Assembly (NCBI GenBank): GCA_019188255.1
Contig: JAETXT010000001.1
Coordinates: forward strand, 6,076,001 to 6,140,000
Reading direction: 5' to 3'
DNA: 64,000 nucleotides
Source of the DNA: Verticillium longisporum
Taxonomy: Eukaryota > Ascomycota > Sordariomycetes > Glomerellales > Plectosphaerellaceae
The notes under the pieces are model-generated. The model saw nothing but the letters and a program-made list of their open reading frames with translations, was not told the origin of the DNA and searched no databases. Made by a program: the position numbers and the translations under genes. Below, piece by piece: positions 11,263 to 23,334 of this stretch. Each line of letters opens with the position of its first letter. Position 1 is the stretch's first letter.

Positions 11263-12170
11263 CGTGTTGTCTGTCGTGACGGGCCGAACAATCTGTCTTG
11301 TTCTCTCGGCTCAAGCGACTCTTGTTCTGAAGGGTGGGATCGCACGACCTAGAGGCCACTTCTTAGCGCAATGACTGCTTGGACAGAGATCGAACCAAGA
11401 GTTCGCCGTCAGGGCCCTGGGCAGTGGTTATATTTGGCCTGGTGTTTTGGCGAGTATGGCGTGGAATGCGGCTGGCTCCCTGGCATTGCGTTGATCAGAG
11501 AATCGTGGGGTTTTGGAGATTGACGACCCCTTTTCGTGGCGTCGTCGCAGCCAGGGTTTATCTATACGTATCACCGGGGCGAGACTTTCGCTCGAGATCT
11601 GAACTCGGGAGGTTTGGCCTGCTCCGTCGCCATGACATTTTCATCTTGGTCAGGCTGATTCGACGGAATAGGCTGGAGAAGAGATTTCTGGGCAGGTAAG
11701 GTAGACGACGCTGCAAACATGTGAGACATCCCCATCAGCTTATCTTCTTGGGGTCATGGGATTGGCAGCTTGGTCCATCGGGATTTCCATGCCAGTCAAA
11801 TCTATTATCGTCCATGAAGGCTTAATTTTTCAGCGAAATGCTTCATCCCTTGCATGAGCTCTGTCTTGGCTTGCCTCAACAGGCCTTCGCGCCACGACAC
11901 CCACGAGAGGTTAAGTCTGGCTGCCACAACTTCTTCGCCTGAAGGCTCCCACAGGCAACGGCTCACTCACGGAGCCTGATATCTATAAGCTTGTGTATGT
12001 GAGGATCGCGAAGATGCTGGCGGCGCGCGGCGCGACCCGTCTGATGGATGACCCATGTTCCCTGTAGCGGATCCGCGGCAATGTGCATTAGCTCTGTCTC
12101 GGTTGGCTCGCCTCGAGGTCCCAATATCAGCACACTCTGATCCGACTTCATCTGAGGCCCGCCTGTCTAT

Positions 12171-12200
12171 CTCCTTGATGAGAATCTCCTTGATGAGAAG
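12171..12200. repeat. 15-bp tandem duplication
   Basis: CTCCTTGATGAGAAT at 12171-12185 is repeated at 12186-12200 with only the last base changed. A recent local duplication. Confidence 0.9.
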
Positions 12201-12877
12201 GGAAAGCAAATCGGTGTTCCGAAACGTGTTCATGGCGTGTGATACTTTGATATGGCTAGACTGTTTGATGCAGAACAGGCTTTGGATGTGAGGACATTCG
12301 TTACTTCATGTAGCTGGCTTGGTGACCCAAGGAAGGTCGGCTTCCTGATCGTCAGCATCATCAAGCCCATGGCTACCATGTCAGTTCATGAGCCCAAATA
12401 ATCTCATAGCGAAAGGTGTCGAGGGTAAGAATTGCTGACTCGGCACTTTTCGTGCTCGTAAGCCCTCGAGGCGCACCTCGAAGTCTCGTAGGATGCCTTG
12501 GAAGTTAAAGCGAAACACCAAGTCTGGCCATCAGCAGCCCAGCAACCGACGTCAGGAAGACATCGTAGCGTGGCTCACATCACTTAATTTCTCAGAGCAC
12601 TTGATCTCTGTGTTGCATCAATGTAAGTACTTAGGGTAAGGCACTTGTTAGTCCCACATGAACTATGAGACTGCATTCAAGAGGAAGGTCGGTATAGCAT
12701 CATGGCACCGTCGATATCATCGGCCTTGAGGCACCCATAGAACCATATACGAGCATCTCATCTGTCATGACTACCATATCCCACCCACTGAGGCTTCTTA
12801 CGCGTCGTCGCTGCCATTTGATACTGTATAGCAACCAGCCCACCATGCCGCGACGACAGCGGCCCATGTGCAGAACA

Positions 12878-12909
12878 ACAACCAGTGAATGTGACAACCA
12901 GTGAATGTG
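12878..12909. repeat. 16-bp exact tandem duplication
   Basis: ACAACCAGTGAATGTG occurs at 12878-12893 and immediately again at 12894-12909 with no difference. It lies about 200 bases upstream of the next gene's ATG. Confidence 0.95.
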
Positions 12910-13103
12910 TTGTTGCCTAAAGCCCACCACGCACACTCTGCTATATGTTTTTTTTTCAGGCTTCTTCCTGCTTTTCTCTTTCTTCTTCTCTCCTCATCCG
13001 GTTTTCAGATCACGCTCGCACTACGATTTCGCATTACGCCATATCGCTTCGCACGCTTACTCTTATTACCCATTTCTTCATGTTATCAGGTCACACTGTT
13101 ATC

Positions 13104-14906
13104 ATGTCGTGTAAGTTTCGTTTTCTATTCTGCATCAGCTGCTTTGTTGCAGAGACTCTGTTGGGGTTGTGGTGGTCGTGATGGTGCCGTCCGTCCCCAA
13201 GGCCCAAGTGGGCAGGCACACTATCATCATATATCCCCTTCCACCATAGGATCAAAGCTTACCAAGTTGCACTCGATCCATCTTGGATTCTTCCTTCTTC
13301 TCGTTCAAATCCACTCTTCCTTCCAATCCAAAAACTGACCACTCCATAGATCCCGCTCTGAAGAAGACGAAACGGCCGACGGCCTCTGCTTTGTCTGAGT
13401 CTCTTGCTCGTCGTCAGCAAGAGGCTTATGACAAGCATGTCCGGCGCGCCGCTCGTTGCCCGAAGAACGCCCCCCCTCCCGCTCCCGCCCTTGCCCGTCC
13501 GGCTGCAAAGCAGCACCGAAAGACTCCAGCTCCCGCCAGTCCTCTTCGCCCCAGGCCCAGGGCTCCTCCCCCTATCGGCAACAACCTCGCTGTTCCCAAG
13601 ACACGCAAGGCCAAGACGACTCCCGCGCCCCCCAGCCGTCCTGTCCCCGAGGTCAAGCCAACGACTTACTCGCGGCCCAAGTCGACCCACAAGACGACCA
13701 GACAGAAGCCAACTTTTGTCCCTCCCAGTCGTCCGGTCCTCAAAGCCGTCTTCCCTACCGTCAGGCCTCTGAAGGTTCCCAAGAAACGCCAGGCTCTTGT
13801 TCCCGCCAGCCAGCCGACAAACCAGACGAACCCCGGCACGGAGACGGCTTTGACTTCTGCCAAGGCAAAGGGATAGGATCCTCTGCCCCAGAAGAAGGTT
13901 GACTATGCCCCCCTTAACCCCCCCGCTAACCTTGACGATGATTCCGACTCCGACACCAGCTGGATGGTATGTTGCTTTCTTCTCCTTGATATTGAACCAT
14001 CGCTAATGTGTGTCAGCGCTACAACACGGACGGTGACCTGATCACGGACGAGGTCGTGGCGAAGATGTGGCCTGTCCGCGTCCCACCCTCGGCCCATTCG
14101 CAGATCGACTTCCTGTCCAAGTTTGCTGAAAAGCCAGCTGGTGTCCAGGAGGAAGAGGAGTCCCAAGCAGATGAGGACGACGACTGGTGGGTGAGTTATC
14201 GTCTCTTGTTTCCACCTTGTGCCCTCCACTTCTGACCCGTCGTCTCTAGCAATATCTTTCCTCGGAGGAGCAAGAGCAGCAGGCCCAGCCTGCCACCATC
14301 GAAGATTCATTTCAACGATGGCTCGACGCCCCCGAGGAAGAAGTTGTCTCTTCGGTGGAGCCAGAACCCTCCCTCGAAGACCGCCTCGCCCGGCTGACCA
14401 TGCCGTCGCCCATCTCCGTCCCGGATGTACCACAGGGCCACCGCTCCCGACAAGCCCTATCGACAAGCCGCCCTGCCTGGTCCATCCTCCTCCCCTCCTA
14501 CCAGATGAAGCTCGACAGAGACGCCGCGGCCGGTTTCATCTCGCGGTTCAAGGACGACAACGCGGACGACGACGGCGAGACCACCGGACGACCCTGGGAC
14601 AACGACTTCGCCCTCGACCCAGCCGCCCGCCACCTCCCCGCCCTCCGCCAGGATCGCCTGCCCGTCCGGATTCCGTCCCTGGCCGCTCTCGACGCCCATC
14701 TGGACGCCATGAACATCCCGCGGTCCGGCTACCGCCGCCCGCGCACCGCGCCCTCGCGCTCGTCCGTCTCGGCTTCCGACAAGCAGTCGACGGTGCCCTC
14801 GACAGCGCCCCCGACCACCGCCATTTCGAAGGCGTCCAGGATTCCCGCGCCCGCGAAGAAGGTGCGAACACGCGGTAGACGACACCGCTTCATCTTCTTC
14901 CACTAG
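13104..14906 (+). CDS. Basic, proline-rich low-complexity protein gene interrupted by an in-frame TAG
   Basis: Not a recognised family. The best model starts with a 7-nt first exon (13104-13110, ATGTCGT before GTAAGT). A 239-bp intron ends with an ideal branch and acceptor (CTGAC...CCATAG) at 13349. Exon 2 begins at 13350 and reads PALKKTKRPTASALSESL, then a long Pro/Lys/Arg-rich part with repeated P-S-R-P motifs. At 13874-13876 the frame meets TAG. The same frame continues without another stop as DPLPQKKVDYAPLNPPANL and an acidic DDDSDSDTSWM up to a GTATGT donor at 13967. Two further clean exons follow: 14017-14190 (RYNTDGDLITDEV..., acidic) and 14250-14906 (QYLSSEEQEQQ..., then Ser/Pro/Arg-rich, ending RRHRFIFFH). 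An alternative last intron from about 14862 to 15000 would add an exon ending near 15189. Either the TAG is a nonsense mutation, a readthrough codon or an error, or two genes abut here. No canonical donor in exon 2 would splice the TAG out. Confidence 0.55.
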
Positions 14907-16899
14907 CTGCGCTTTTCGCCGAGTGTCTGTCTCTTCTGGTAAGGAAACGAGAGCCACCCATTCTTGAAAGGAAGAAGAATGAACTGACGTGTTCCAAGAT
15001 CTCCAATGCCGGCGCGTCTGCCCACCGGGTATACGAGTCCATCACGGCACTCTCGCCCTCCACAAGAAGCAGAATTCCGAGCTGCAGTTCGCCTTGTCGT
15101 CTCCAGGCACCCTCATCTCGCCCGACAGGTCGCACAGCCCCGGCCGCAGGGGCAACACTGGACTCTGGAAAGCAGCCGTCTACCGCATGAAAACGTCCCC
15201 TACTTTGGGGAAGGGAGTCCTACCCTCCTCGGAGGCAACACTGGGCTCTGGAAAGCGGTAGGACAACCGCATGAAAACGTCCCCTACTCTGGGGAAGGGA
15301 GTCCTACCCTCTGCATCGTCGAAGGTTGTGTCTGAAGAGGTGATGTGGGGGGCCAGCCTGCGGGCAACAAGACGCCTGTGGCTCGTTCTGCTTCTTGCGG
15401 TAGGGGGGGGAGGGCTGGCGGGGGCTTTCCTGATGGGCTGCGAACGGATGGTGAGGTCAGGGGGGACTTTGGAACGAAGCGGCCGGGCGTTTCAACAAAG
15501 GTTAAGTATTCCCCCCCCTCCTGGTTTTGCTGACTCTTTCGCAGGGCGCTCGTCTTCAGGTTGGCCTTCTCGTGGCGACGGGTGTGAGTACCGCGCCACC
15601 AAGCATGGCGTGGGAAACCAACAAACCTGACCAGATGCAATTGATGAAGGGACACGTTGGCTGATTGCCCTTGATATTTGTGGAAGCGTTTCGTGACAAA
15701 TGCTTTGGGGAGATGGTTTGCGCACGGCTATCTGTCTGGGCGATCCAGTAATGACAATGCTGCAAAGGGAGAAAGGCTGTAGGCGCCGTATCAGGTCCTT
15801 TAAAACAAAACGTCTGCCATTCAACATGCTGACTCGTCGCTAAAGCTTCTGATCTATTTGCTGTACAACCAAAACGCCGTTTTGAAAACAAGCCAGCCAA
15901 CCTCACGAGATTGTTCTCGCGCATGTACGGTTTCGCTCATCTTCCCATGTTCCCCCTCCCCCTCCGTATGTGACAATGTGCAATGTACCAGTCACGGCAA
16001 TGCGGGTGCCTTCTTTGCTTACCGAAAACGCAGAAAACCTCAGGCTTGAAAGGGAACAACGGAGAAAATCCCTGCCCCGGCGATAACCAAACTTGCACAC
16101 TGCCCTGGCGATGTTTGCGCTGCCCATGGTGTAAAGAGCAACCAAGACACCCACTCAGGGACCGGCCGCAAGCTGTATACCCTAAACAGGCGAGCAAGGC
16201 TGGCCAGCTGTTTGATGGCGCAATCTCCATACTGTGATAGCCAGCGAGAACTGGGACGAGTGATTTCGTCCTTTCCACATTCGGTGAGGATGAAGCCTTT
16301 TTCCGCCGAGTGATGCTGAAAGGCAAGGTGCTTGAGTAAGAAAGGTCGGCGGAGAGTGTAAAAAAAAAGAGCATTTGCTGTCCTGTGTCTGACGGTCTAT
16401 CTGCCATCTTTATCCGCCCTTGATGAGGGCCTTTCCACTTGCATACCCTGGTCCGTGACTGGATGCTGTGGAATTGGCAGACCTTGCTGCCTAGACGTCT
16501 CCGACCTCTACTCTCCTCGCTTGTTGACCAGACGCCTGATTTTAGTCATGAGGAAACCGATTGCCTCATATGCGTCTTCCCGTCCGCCTCATTATACGTA
16601 GACCATACAATCCTACAACAGGCGCCGATTTCATCGTCCTTCATCGCTCCTCTCCCGTCCTCGAAGGCATATCTCATCCCTCGTTCTTGACTGGGTTTCG
16701 ACAGATGGCATCCTAAAGACGCATGTCCAACCAGAGTCGAGCGAAATGCGTACAGACACCTAGAGCCCGTAAAAGCCGGCGCAGCAGTCATGCAAGATTC
16801 GGCCCTGGGCGCTTTCCTGTTTTCCAAAACCCAGCCAGCTATCTGCATCTGGCAGCGCATCTACCGAACGCGCCGACACGGGACTTGGGCAAAACCGCC
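14907..16899. other. Convergent intergenic region with an 83-bp repeat
   Basis: About 2 kb between the 3' ends of two convergent genes. An 83-bp tandem duplication lies at 15151-15312. The part from 15000 to 15189 could be a last exon of the left gene. The rest shows no conserved coding signal. Confidence 0.5.
15151..15312. repeat. 83-bp imperfect tandem duplication with inverted-repeat elements
   Basis: Copy 1 spans 15151-15233 and copy 2 starts at 15234 with the same GGCAACACTG. The copies share GCATGAAAACGTCCCCTACT and GGGGAAGGGAGTCCTACCCT almost unchanged and differ mainly in a nine- or ten-base middle part. Each unit can form two small stem-loops, CCCC-TACTTT-GGGG (TACTCT in copy 2) and AGGG-AGTCCT-ACCCT. 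Confidence 0.9.
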
Positions 16900-19800
16900 T
16901 CAGCCGCCCTTTCTGTCCTCTCCGCGTCGAGGAGGTTGTTCGCTTGGCGCAGCGACCCGGCCGTCCCCTCCCTTTTTGCGGCTCTTGGTGGCCTTCTGCC
17001 AAGCACCATCAGCACTATGGCTCTCGCTCTTGGCGCCACGAGTGTGTCCATTCTCGCGAGCTTCACCCAGCTTCGGGTTGAATGGCGGAATCTGGTTCGG
17101 CGTGAGTGACACCTGAAGAGGATGCCCAGAAGGCGCCGCTGCAGTTCGTGCTGCGCCTTGGCCAGTGACTGGCAGCTGACTCTGCTCCTTGGCAGACAAC
17201 ATCTTCTGCTCAGTGAGAGCCTGTCCAGGTCGGAAAGGCTCGGCCAGACTGTCCATGGTGCCACTACGGGGCAGATTGGTGATGTCGGCCTTGAACGCGT
17301 GATCAAGCTTACGGACGGTAGTTGGCGAGGGAGATCTCGTCTCGTTGATGGGAGAGAGGTGTTGCGGGTCGAGGGCCAGCGGATGTCCACTGCTACGACC
17401 TTCGCGGACTGCAAGATCAAGCGGTGCAATGACCCCGTTCTGATGTTGTCTAGTGCTTAACCTTTGTCTCGTCGTCGAGGTTGATGCACCACTGGCGGCA
17501 TCGGACTGGAATGCTGTATGCTGAGTCTGATAACTCGTCAATCCCATCAGGTTGATGCGGTCTCGGAAAGAGGCGTCCTCCATGGACTGAACAGCACCAG
17601 GAATAGGGATGCCTGCTGCGGCAGAGGAGGTTGACACATTCGTGCTCCCGTTCACAATGACTGGCGTCCGTGTCTCAGGCACCAAGCTTTGGGAACGGGC
17701 AACGTCTGCCGTGACCGCGTGTGGAAGGTCCACCGCAGGTGCATGCTGCGTGCTGATGCCGAGTCCTGGAACGTTGTAGACATTATCGGCGCAGAGTGAG
17801 ACATTGTCTTCCCGCGCAATATTGTCAGTGACAGACAGATTCGAGGATCCTTGCCGGTGCGAAGGGGTCGAGCTTGCCCGCCATGCCGAGGACCCAGTAC
17901 CATTGACCACCAGAGGCCGGGCGGCTGATCGGTTGCCATTGCTCTGGTTGGCTGGTACTGTCATTGGAGCAGAAGACGATGGGCCTGCTTGGGTGCCGAT
18001 CGAATACGCTCTGGCATGACCCAGGGGCGATGGCGACGGGGAGCGGGACTTCCTTCGGAGACGGCGATCCAGCAATGTTTGCGGGATCTGGTCGGTCGAC
18101 AATCTGCGCCGGCCTTGGGCATTGTGTGCCAGATCACCAAAGGCAATACCGTTGGGAATGGGCTGTGCCCGCTGGTTTGGGCTCGAGGCGTCAGCCACGT
18201 AATACCCAGCGTACGTCCCTTCGTCAGACGCTGGGGAGTCTTTGCTCGGTTGCCTAGGCACCGCATCATAGTCTGCATCCTCTGGCGTAAAGCTGGGGAT
18301 AGAGACGCCGTTGGCGAGTCGTGGGCCCGCGATGCCATTGGACTGCGGCGCCGAGCCTGAGAAGGGTTGGCCTGGTTGGCCCTGGGGAGCCGAGCGTGAT
18401 GCTGGTTGGGATTGCGATCTAAGCGAGCTTCCCGACGTTGAGGCGCCCGAATCGGCTGCCATCGTCGATCTTTGCCTCCTGTACTCTGGTCCAGCAGCAG
18501 ACGTGGTTGCCGGTGAGGGTGGGTACGTGTACGCCGGCGCGCCATAGAAGGCCTGGAGTTGCAAGTTGTACATGCTGTACCAGTCCGACGCAGCGAGGGG
18601 AGCGCTCAGCGGGGGGTTCTCAAACGAATTCGTCCTAGAGCGCTCAGATGAGCCCTGCTGAGACTGCTGGGACTGTTGTTGGGGCGTAGATGAGCCGCCC
18701 TGCATCCTCTGATGGGCGTGAAGTTGAGCTGCCATTTGGGCTTGCATCTGGAGCACCTGAGACTGGTTGAAAAGCTGCAGGTGCGCATTAGAATCCAGTG
18801 CAAGCATACTTGCCGGGTTGCTACTCACAATGCCCGGGTACTGCAGCTGTTGGGCGGCTGCGTGCTGGTACCAAGCCACCTCTTGCGGTGTCATCGGATT
18901 CTGGGGCATATACATCGTGTTGGTGTCGTATGCCACTCCTGATGATGCTCGTCTACTCGAGTTCCCGCTTCGGTAATTATTCGAGTGGCGCCCTCCGCGA
19001 TAGTTGCCTCGCCCTCCGCGACCCGACTGATTGCTCTGCGACGAGCTCCGAATCATAACCGGACGAGGGGCGTTCGGTGGCCGAATAAAAGGCGGTGGCT
19101 GCTCTTCCTTCGGAAACACGTACTGCTCGCAGCACTCGTCCAGCTTTGCCTCGGCGATGCAATCGAATGCTCTCCGAAGTTCTAGATGGAGTCCCCGAAA
19201 TGAGTACTCATCTGCGGTATTACCCAGATTCCGCCCAATGTTGAAGGGTTCCTCGACGCAGAGGTTATTTGCCCACTTCTTCTCGGATCGAAGAAGCTTC
19301 TTCCCCTGTCGCACCGACAGGACGTGCTTGTCGTAGTCGAACTCGTGCGCGTAGTACCGGAAGAACTGGAACAAAAGCTCCCCTAGTGTCGATTTATTCT
19401 TATCGCCAAAGCCCTTCAAACGATCGATATCGTCGGCAAAGGTGCTTTCGGGCCCTCCTTTCTTGGAAAGCCGCATGGCTTTGTTTTGATGCAACGCCGG
19501 CAGGACTGGGGGATCTCGCAACTGGAGAAAGGCGATGATCAGGCAAATCCACGTGTACGAGCTGAGAGTGCTGCCGAAAGCTGTTGCGGAGAGCAAGGTC
19601 AGTCCAAGGGCAACCAAGTACGTGTAAGAGCAAGGCTGGGACCTACCGGCGTCGTTGACTATCCTTCTCCTTGTCCAATACTTGATAATCATAGCCAACG
19701 GACGAACCCGCGGATCGGTTTCAACATATGTCCGCACCATTCGAGTGTTCTCCAAAGCAGATGTGTTGTTGACGTTCATGTCACATGCCAAACCAAGCTC

Positions 19801-21162
19801 GGAATCCCAGATTTTGACGATGGGGACTTTGGCGGCAGAAATACAAACGACCTTCTCCATGCCCTCTGATGGAGAAGAGACTGTCAGCATGATGCTTCAC
19901 ATGAGCGGGGGTGTCTAGACGACGGATGCGGGCTTACTCTTGTGCAACAGCTCAGCTATCTTGCAGACACCCTCGAGCTCAGCCCACGTCGTCGTGATGC
20001 AAATGTCCACTGGGAAGGAAAATAGGTGTCAGCCAGCCAGTCAAGGTCTTCTGGTCCATGCAGTGTCCGCATGCAACATACCATCTGAGTCGTCGGAGCA
20101 AAGCAAGTTTCCCGAGGAGCCAAAGAGGTGCACTCGGATATCATGCCCAGGCCACTCGTCGTTGAAAATCTTCTGTAGTTTCGCGACCAACTTCTGACGG
20201 TTTTCTTCGACTTTCGGCGTTGGTAGTAACCTGTCGTAGAGCTCACGCATGTCGGACGTCAGCTTTCGCTCGTGCTCCTCCGTCAACTTTGTCTTGATCT
20301 TGACCGCGTCCACCTTCTCGCAGACACCGCTGCCAATGTTGTAGGGCATTCGCCTCTTAAAATTGTACGATGACGTCTCGAATTTACATGTAATGGTGGG
20401 GACAAGCGGTCGTAACGAGGGAAGGGCGCTGTTGGTTTCGGAATACGCCGACCGAGGTGAATGGTTGTTGTTGGCAGTAGGAGAGGGCTCCCTCGACTCG
20501 TAAGAGAAGTTCCTAGCATGCTGTTGAGGAGTAGAAGGGACCGAATTCGAGTGGGGTTGAATTGCATGCTTGTGGCCACCACGAGGACGCGCGGGCAAGG
20601 GGTGGGACAGGTGCTCGCCCTGAGAGTGCTGGCTCTGCTTCGGATTAGCCATCGTGGGCGAAACTCTGCCTGCTATGACAGCTCTGTCGCCTTTGTCCTT
20701 ATTGTTGGCGGCTTTATTCCCATGGCCTTTCTCGTTGCCCTTGGAGGATGGGTGCTCCTTGTTCGACACCTTGGAAGAGGCTCTCGACCGGCCAGCCGAC
20801 TGGCTCTGACTAGGGGTCGCCCCGGGGGAGGGAGGATGCGATTGTGGTTGCTGCACTCCGGCGCCCCGCCCTGGAGAAACCAGATTGCAGTAGTGCGAGA
20901 CTTGCGCTTTGTAGAGATAGGCCAGGTGAGGGAACCACAGGGGCCAAAGCACGCCGAGGGTGAGGTTGTGTACACCGGAGGACTCGGGGTATGGGTTTGC
21001 GGCACTTGTGTGATACTCGGTCCAGGAAAGCTGGGCGTTCTGCTTCGCTGTCGAGGGTGGCGGTCCCGAGAAAGGGGCGGCGGCGGTTCCGGCGTGGGGA
21101 TGCCAGGAGGGGGAGGCGTAATAACAATGTGCCACTTCTGGTGCGGTGGCTTGGCTTGCCAT
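16900..21162 (-). CDS. Cid1-family non-canonical poly(A)/poly(U) polymerase with long disordered flanks
   Basis: A cytoplasmic-type nucleotidyltransferase that adds A or U to RNA 3' ends; S. pombe Cid1, Cid11 and Cid13 are relatives. Four exons: 21162-20082, 20009-19938, 19865-19647 and 19580-16900, joining to 4053 nt and 1350 residues. The first 250 residues are disordered and rich in Ser, Gln and Lys. The catalytic palm reads HLFGSSGNLLCSDDSDVDI, with metal-binding Asp360 and Asp362 split by the first intron. The third Asp is at about 413 in LGLACDMNVNN. Then LDPRVRPL-type DPRVRPLAMIIKYW and the PAP-associated segment (HVLSVRQGKKLL, NTADEYSFRGLHLELRRAF) follow. All three catalytic Asp residues are present, so the enzyme should be active. 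The last ~700 residues form a Ser/Pro/Gln-rich tail with RGG-like repeats (GRGGRGNYRGGRHS) and a basic end, probably for RNA or partner binding. Specificity for A or U cannot be told from sequence. Confidence 0.93.
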
Positions 21163-21944
21163 TAAGCGATCCTGGTTCGGCAACCGGGATCGAAACAGCG
21201 GGTGCCGGGAGGCAAGGCTTCAGAGAGAACGTGGATGGCTCTGAGAGGAGTCGCTCGCTGTTGGGGTGGGAGGCTGTGGTGGTCGTTTGACAGAGGTGAA
21301 GGATTGTCAGACGGAGCGAAGGGGGGAAGAGAGTGCCGACCAGCGAACGACCAGAACGAAACAAAGGCAGATGCAGTAGAAACGACTGGACCAGCGAGTA
21401 GCGAGACCAAGATTTCTTGGGAGGGGGCGAGGATAGGTGCCAAAGCGAAGAAGGACTCGGGTTTCCGTGAGAGGGAAATAAGCCTGGACGCAGTATGTTG
21501 TATGTGGCCGCTGGGAGGGGGTATATAGTAGTGTGCGCGAAAAGTAATCCAAATGATGTACACCGCGCGAGATTGTTCTCCTTCTCGTGATCGGACTGTC
21601 GGTCTAGTGTACGGGTCAGGAGAGTGGAGGGTGTGTTATGTCGGGATGTCAGTCGGTCAGTCGGACGATCGTGTGGGTGAAGGAAGGGGAAGATCCAGAG
21701 AGAGTCTTGTCGTTGACGTTGCTTGGTAGGTGCGCGGGAGTGGAAGGCACAGTGGTAAAAGGGTCGCACGAGTGGAGAATCGTTAGATCGGGGACATTGG
21801 TCCCAAAAGCAAATGGACAAGGGTGGGCGCGACGGCGAAAGGGGACCGCGGAGTGTCTTGACAGGAGGGACACTGTCGTCAAAGGGAATGGGCCAAAGTC
21901 TGAGCCGAGCCGGTATTTGCACAGTGGAGCTGCCACCCCTTTGC

Positions 21945-21992
21945 CTCTCTCACTTTCTTTCTCTCTCTCTTCTCTCTTCTCTCTCTCTGTCT
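21945..21992. repeat. CT-rich tract
   Basis: Imperfect CT/CTT repeat on the plus strand, reading GA-rich on the strand of the Cid1-type gene, about 800 bases upstream of its ATG. Confidence 0.85.
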
Positions 21993-22208
21993 TGCTCGCC
22001 CTCGGTCTCGAGTCTTGTTGCAAATGGATGGCCGTGGCTGCGAGGTCTGGGTGTGCCACGCACGGGTGTGTAGGGCAAAGGTCTCTCCAGAAGGTGCTTG
22101 CTAGGTAGAGGGGGTGGATGTGGTTGACTGGGGTCGGCGGTACGTGCAGGTGACCGAGGGGGCAGTTCGCACGGCGGGTTGCTGTGTAGCGCTGCTGCAG
22201 CGAGGTTC

Positions 22209-22250
22209 GGTGCGGTGCGGTGCGGTATGACGGTAAGGTAAGGTAAGGTA
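22209..22250. repeat. Two adjacent pentanucleotide runs
   Basis: GGTGC is repeated three times plus GGT (22209-22226), followed after five bases by GGTAA repeated three times (22232-22250). The two units differ only in the last two bases, suggesting one array that diverged. Confidence 0.85.
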
Positions 22251-22882
22251 CAATGCGATACCCTACGGCATGTGCGCCTTGCGATGGGAGGGAGAAAGCG
22301 CCTTGGGTAAGGCAGGCAGATATGGAGGAGGTGGAGGTCGATGTGGAGGCAGAATGTAGAAAGCCGACTGTTGGTAGGCTGGCTGGGGGAAAGGAGGCTG
22401 ATAGACGAGAGACACGAGGTCTGGCGATGTCCTTGTCGATCGATGTTGTCAAGAATGTTGCATGCCGCCTGTTTGTACAGCGAGTCACGCACGTTATCTC
22501 CCGGAAGGTGGAAAATAAAAGGAGGATTCAAATCGTGAGCAAACGGCTTTGGTATGATTCAATTCTTGTTTGCCTACAACACGACTTGGGGGTCTAAGGG
22601 AAGTGGAAGTAATGAGGGGTGGGTGCCTGTTTTGGGGGGCTCCCATTCAGAGGTATCTTCTATTTGGAGGGGGGTGGCGGTCTCTCCCCACCGGCCCTTT
22701 CCAACACTCGTCCTCCGGTCCAATCCAATGATGATGTCCCAGGGCCAGGCTGGGTGGTTCTCTTATTGTCCGTCACCTCTCTTTGCTCCAGGCGGCAATC
22801 ACGATTGGTATCTCGATTCCGATGGCCTACCGACAAAAAAAATAGGCACTCTGGGTGGGCAGGGAACCTCCAGCACGCTCAG

Positions 22883-22903
22883 GGCGGCGGCGGCGGCGGC
22901 GGC
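22883..22903. repeat. (GGC)7 trinucleotide run
   Basis: Seven uninterrupted GGC units outside any supported gene. Confidence 0.9.
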
Positions 22904-23334
22904 AGGCGGTAGCATAACCACCAGCAGCTTCTGGTGGAGTACAGCACGATAATTCTAGTGGGTGGTGCCTGCCCTGAATGGAAAAGCACAAGGGCAATGA
23001 TGCAGCATACTTCCTAGCCTGGTGCAGTGGACAGTCATTCGGTCAGCGACAAGTGGGATGGTGGGGTCGGGGCGTTCAACACCATCCATTCACCTGCACC
23101 TGCTAGTTCAGGGCACAGTAGCAGGACCCGGAGTGCATCACACAGTGCACGGACAGTGACCGACCGGGGCCGTTTGTGCTGAATCGGCTGCCAGAATTGG
23201 ATTTCTGGGCCGTGCGGATGAGCTAGGTCCTTCTCGAAGGCTGGCCTGGAGGTCCGTCCGCAATTGCCTTTCAATGTGACAGGTAGGCAATTATATGGTA
23301 CTAGGGGGGCAAATGATGAGAGGACGGAAACTGC

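Larger units (their letters stand above)
11263..13103. other. Divergent intergenic region with short tandem duplications
   Basis: About 1.8 kb between divergent genes. I found no supported gene. It includes two exact or nearly exact tandem duplications, listed separately, and a pyrimidine-rich leader (about 12940-13100) just before the next gene. Confidence 0.55.
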
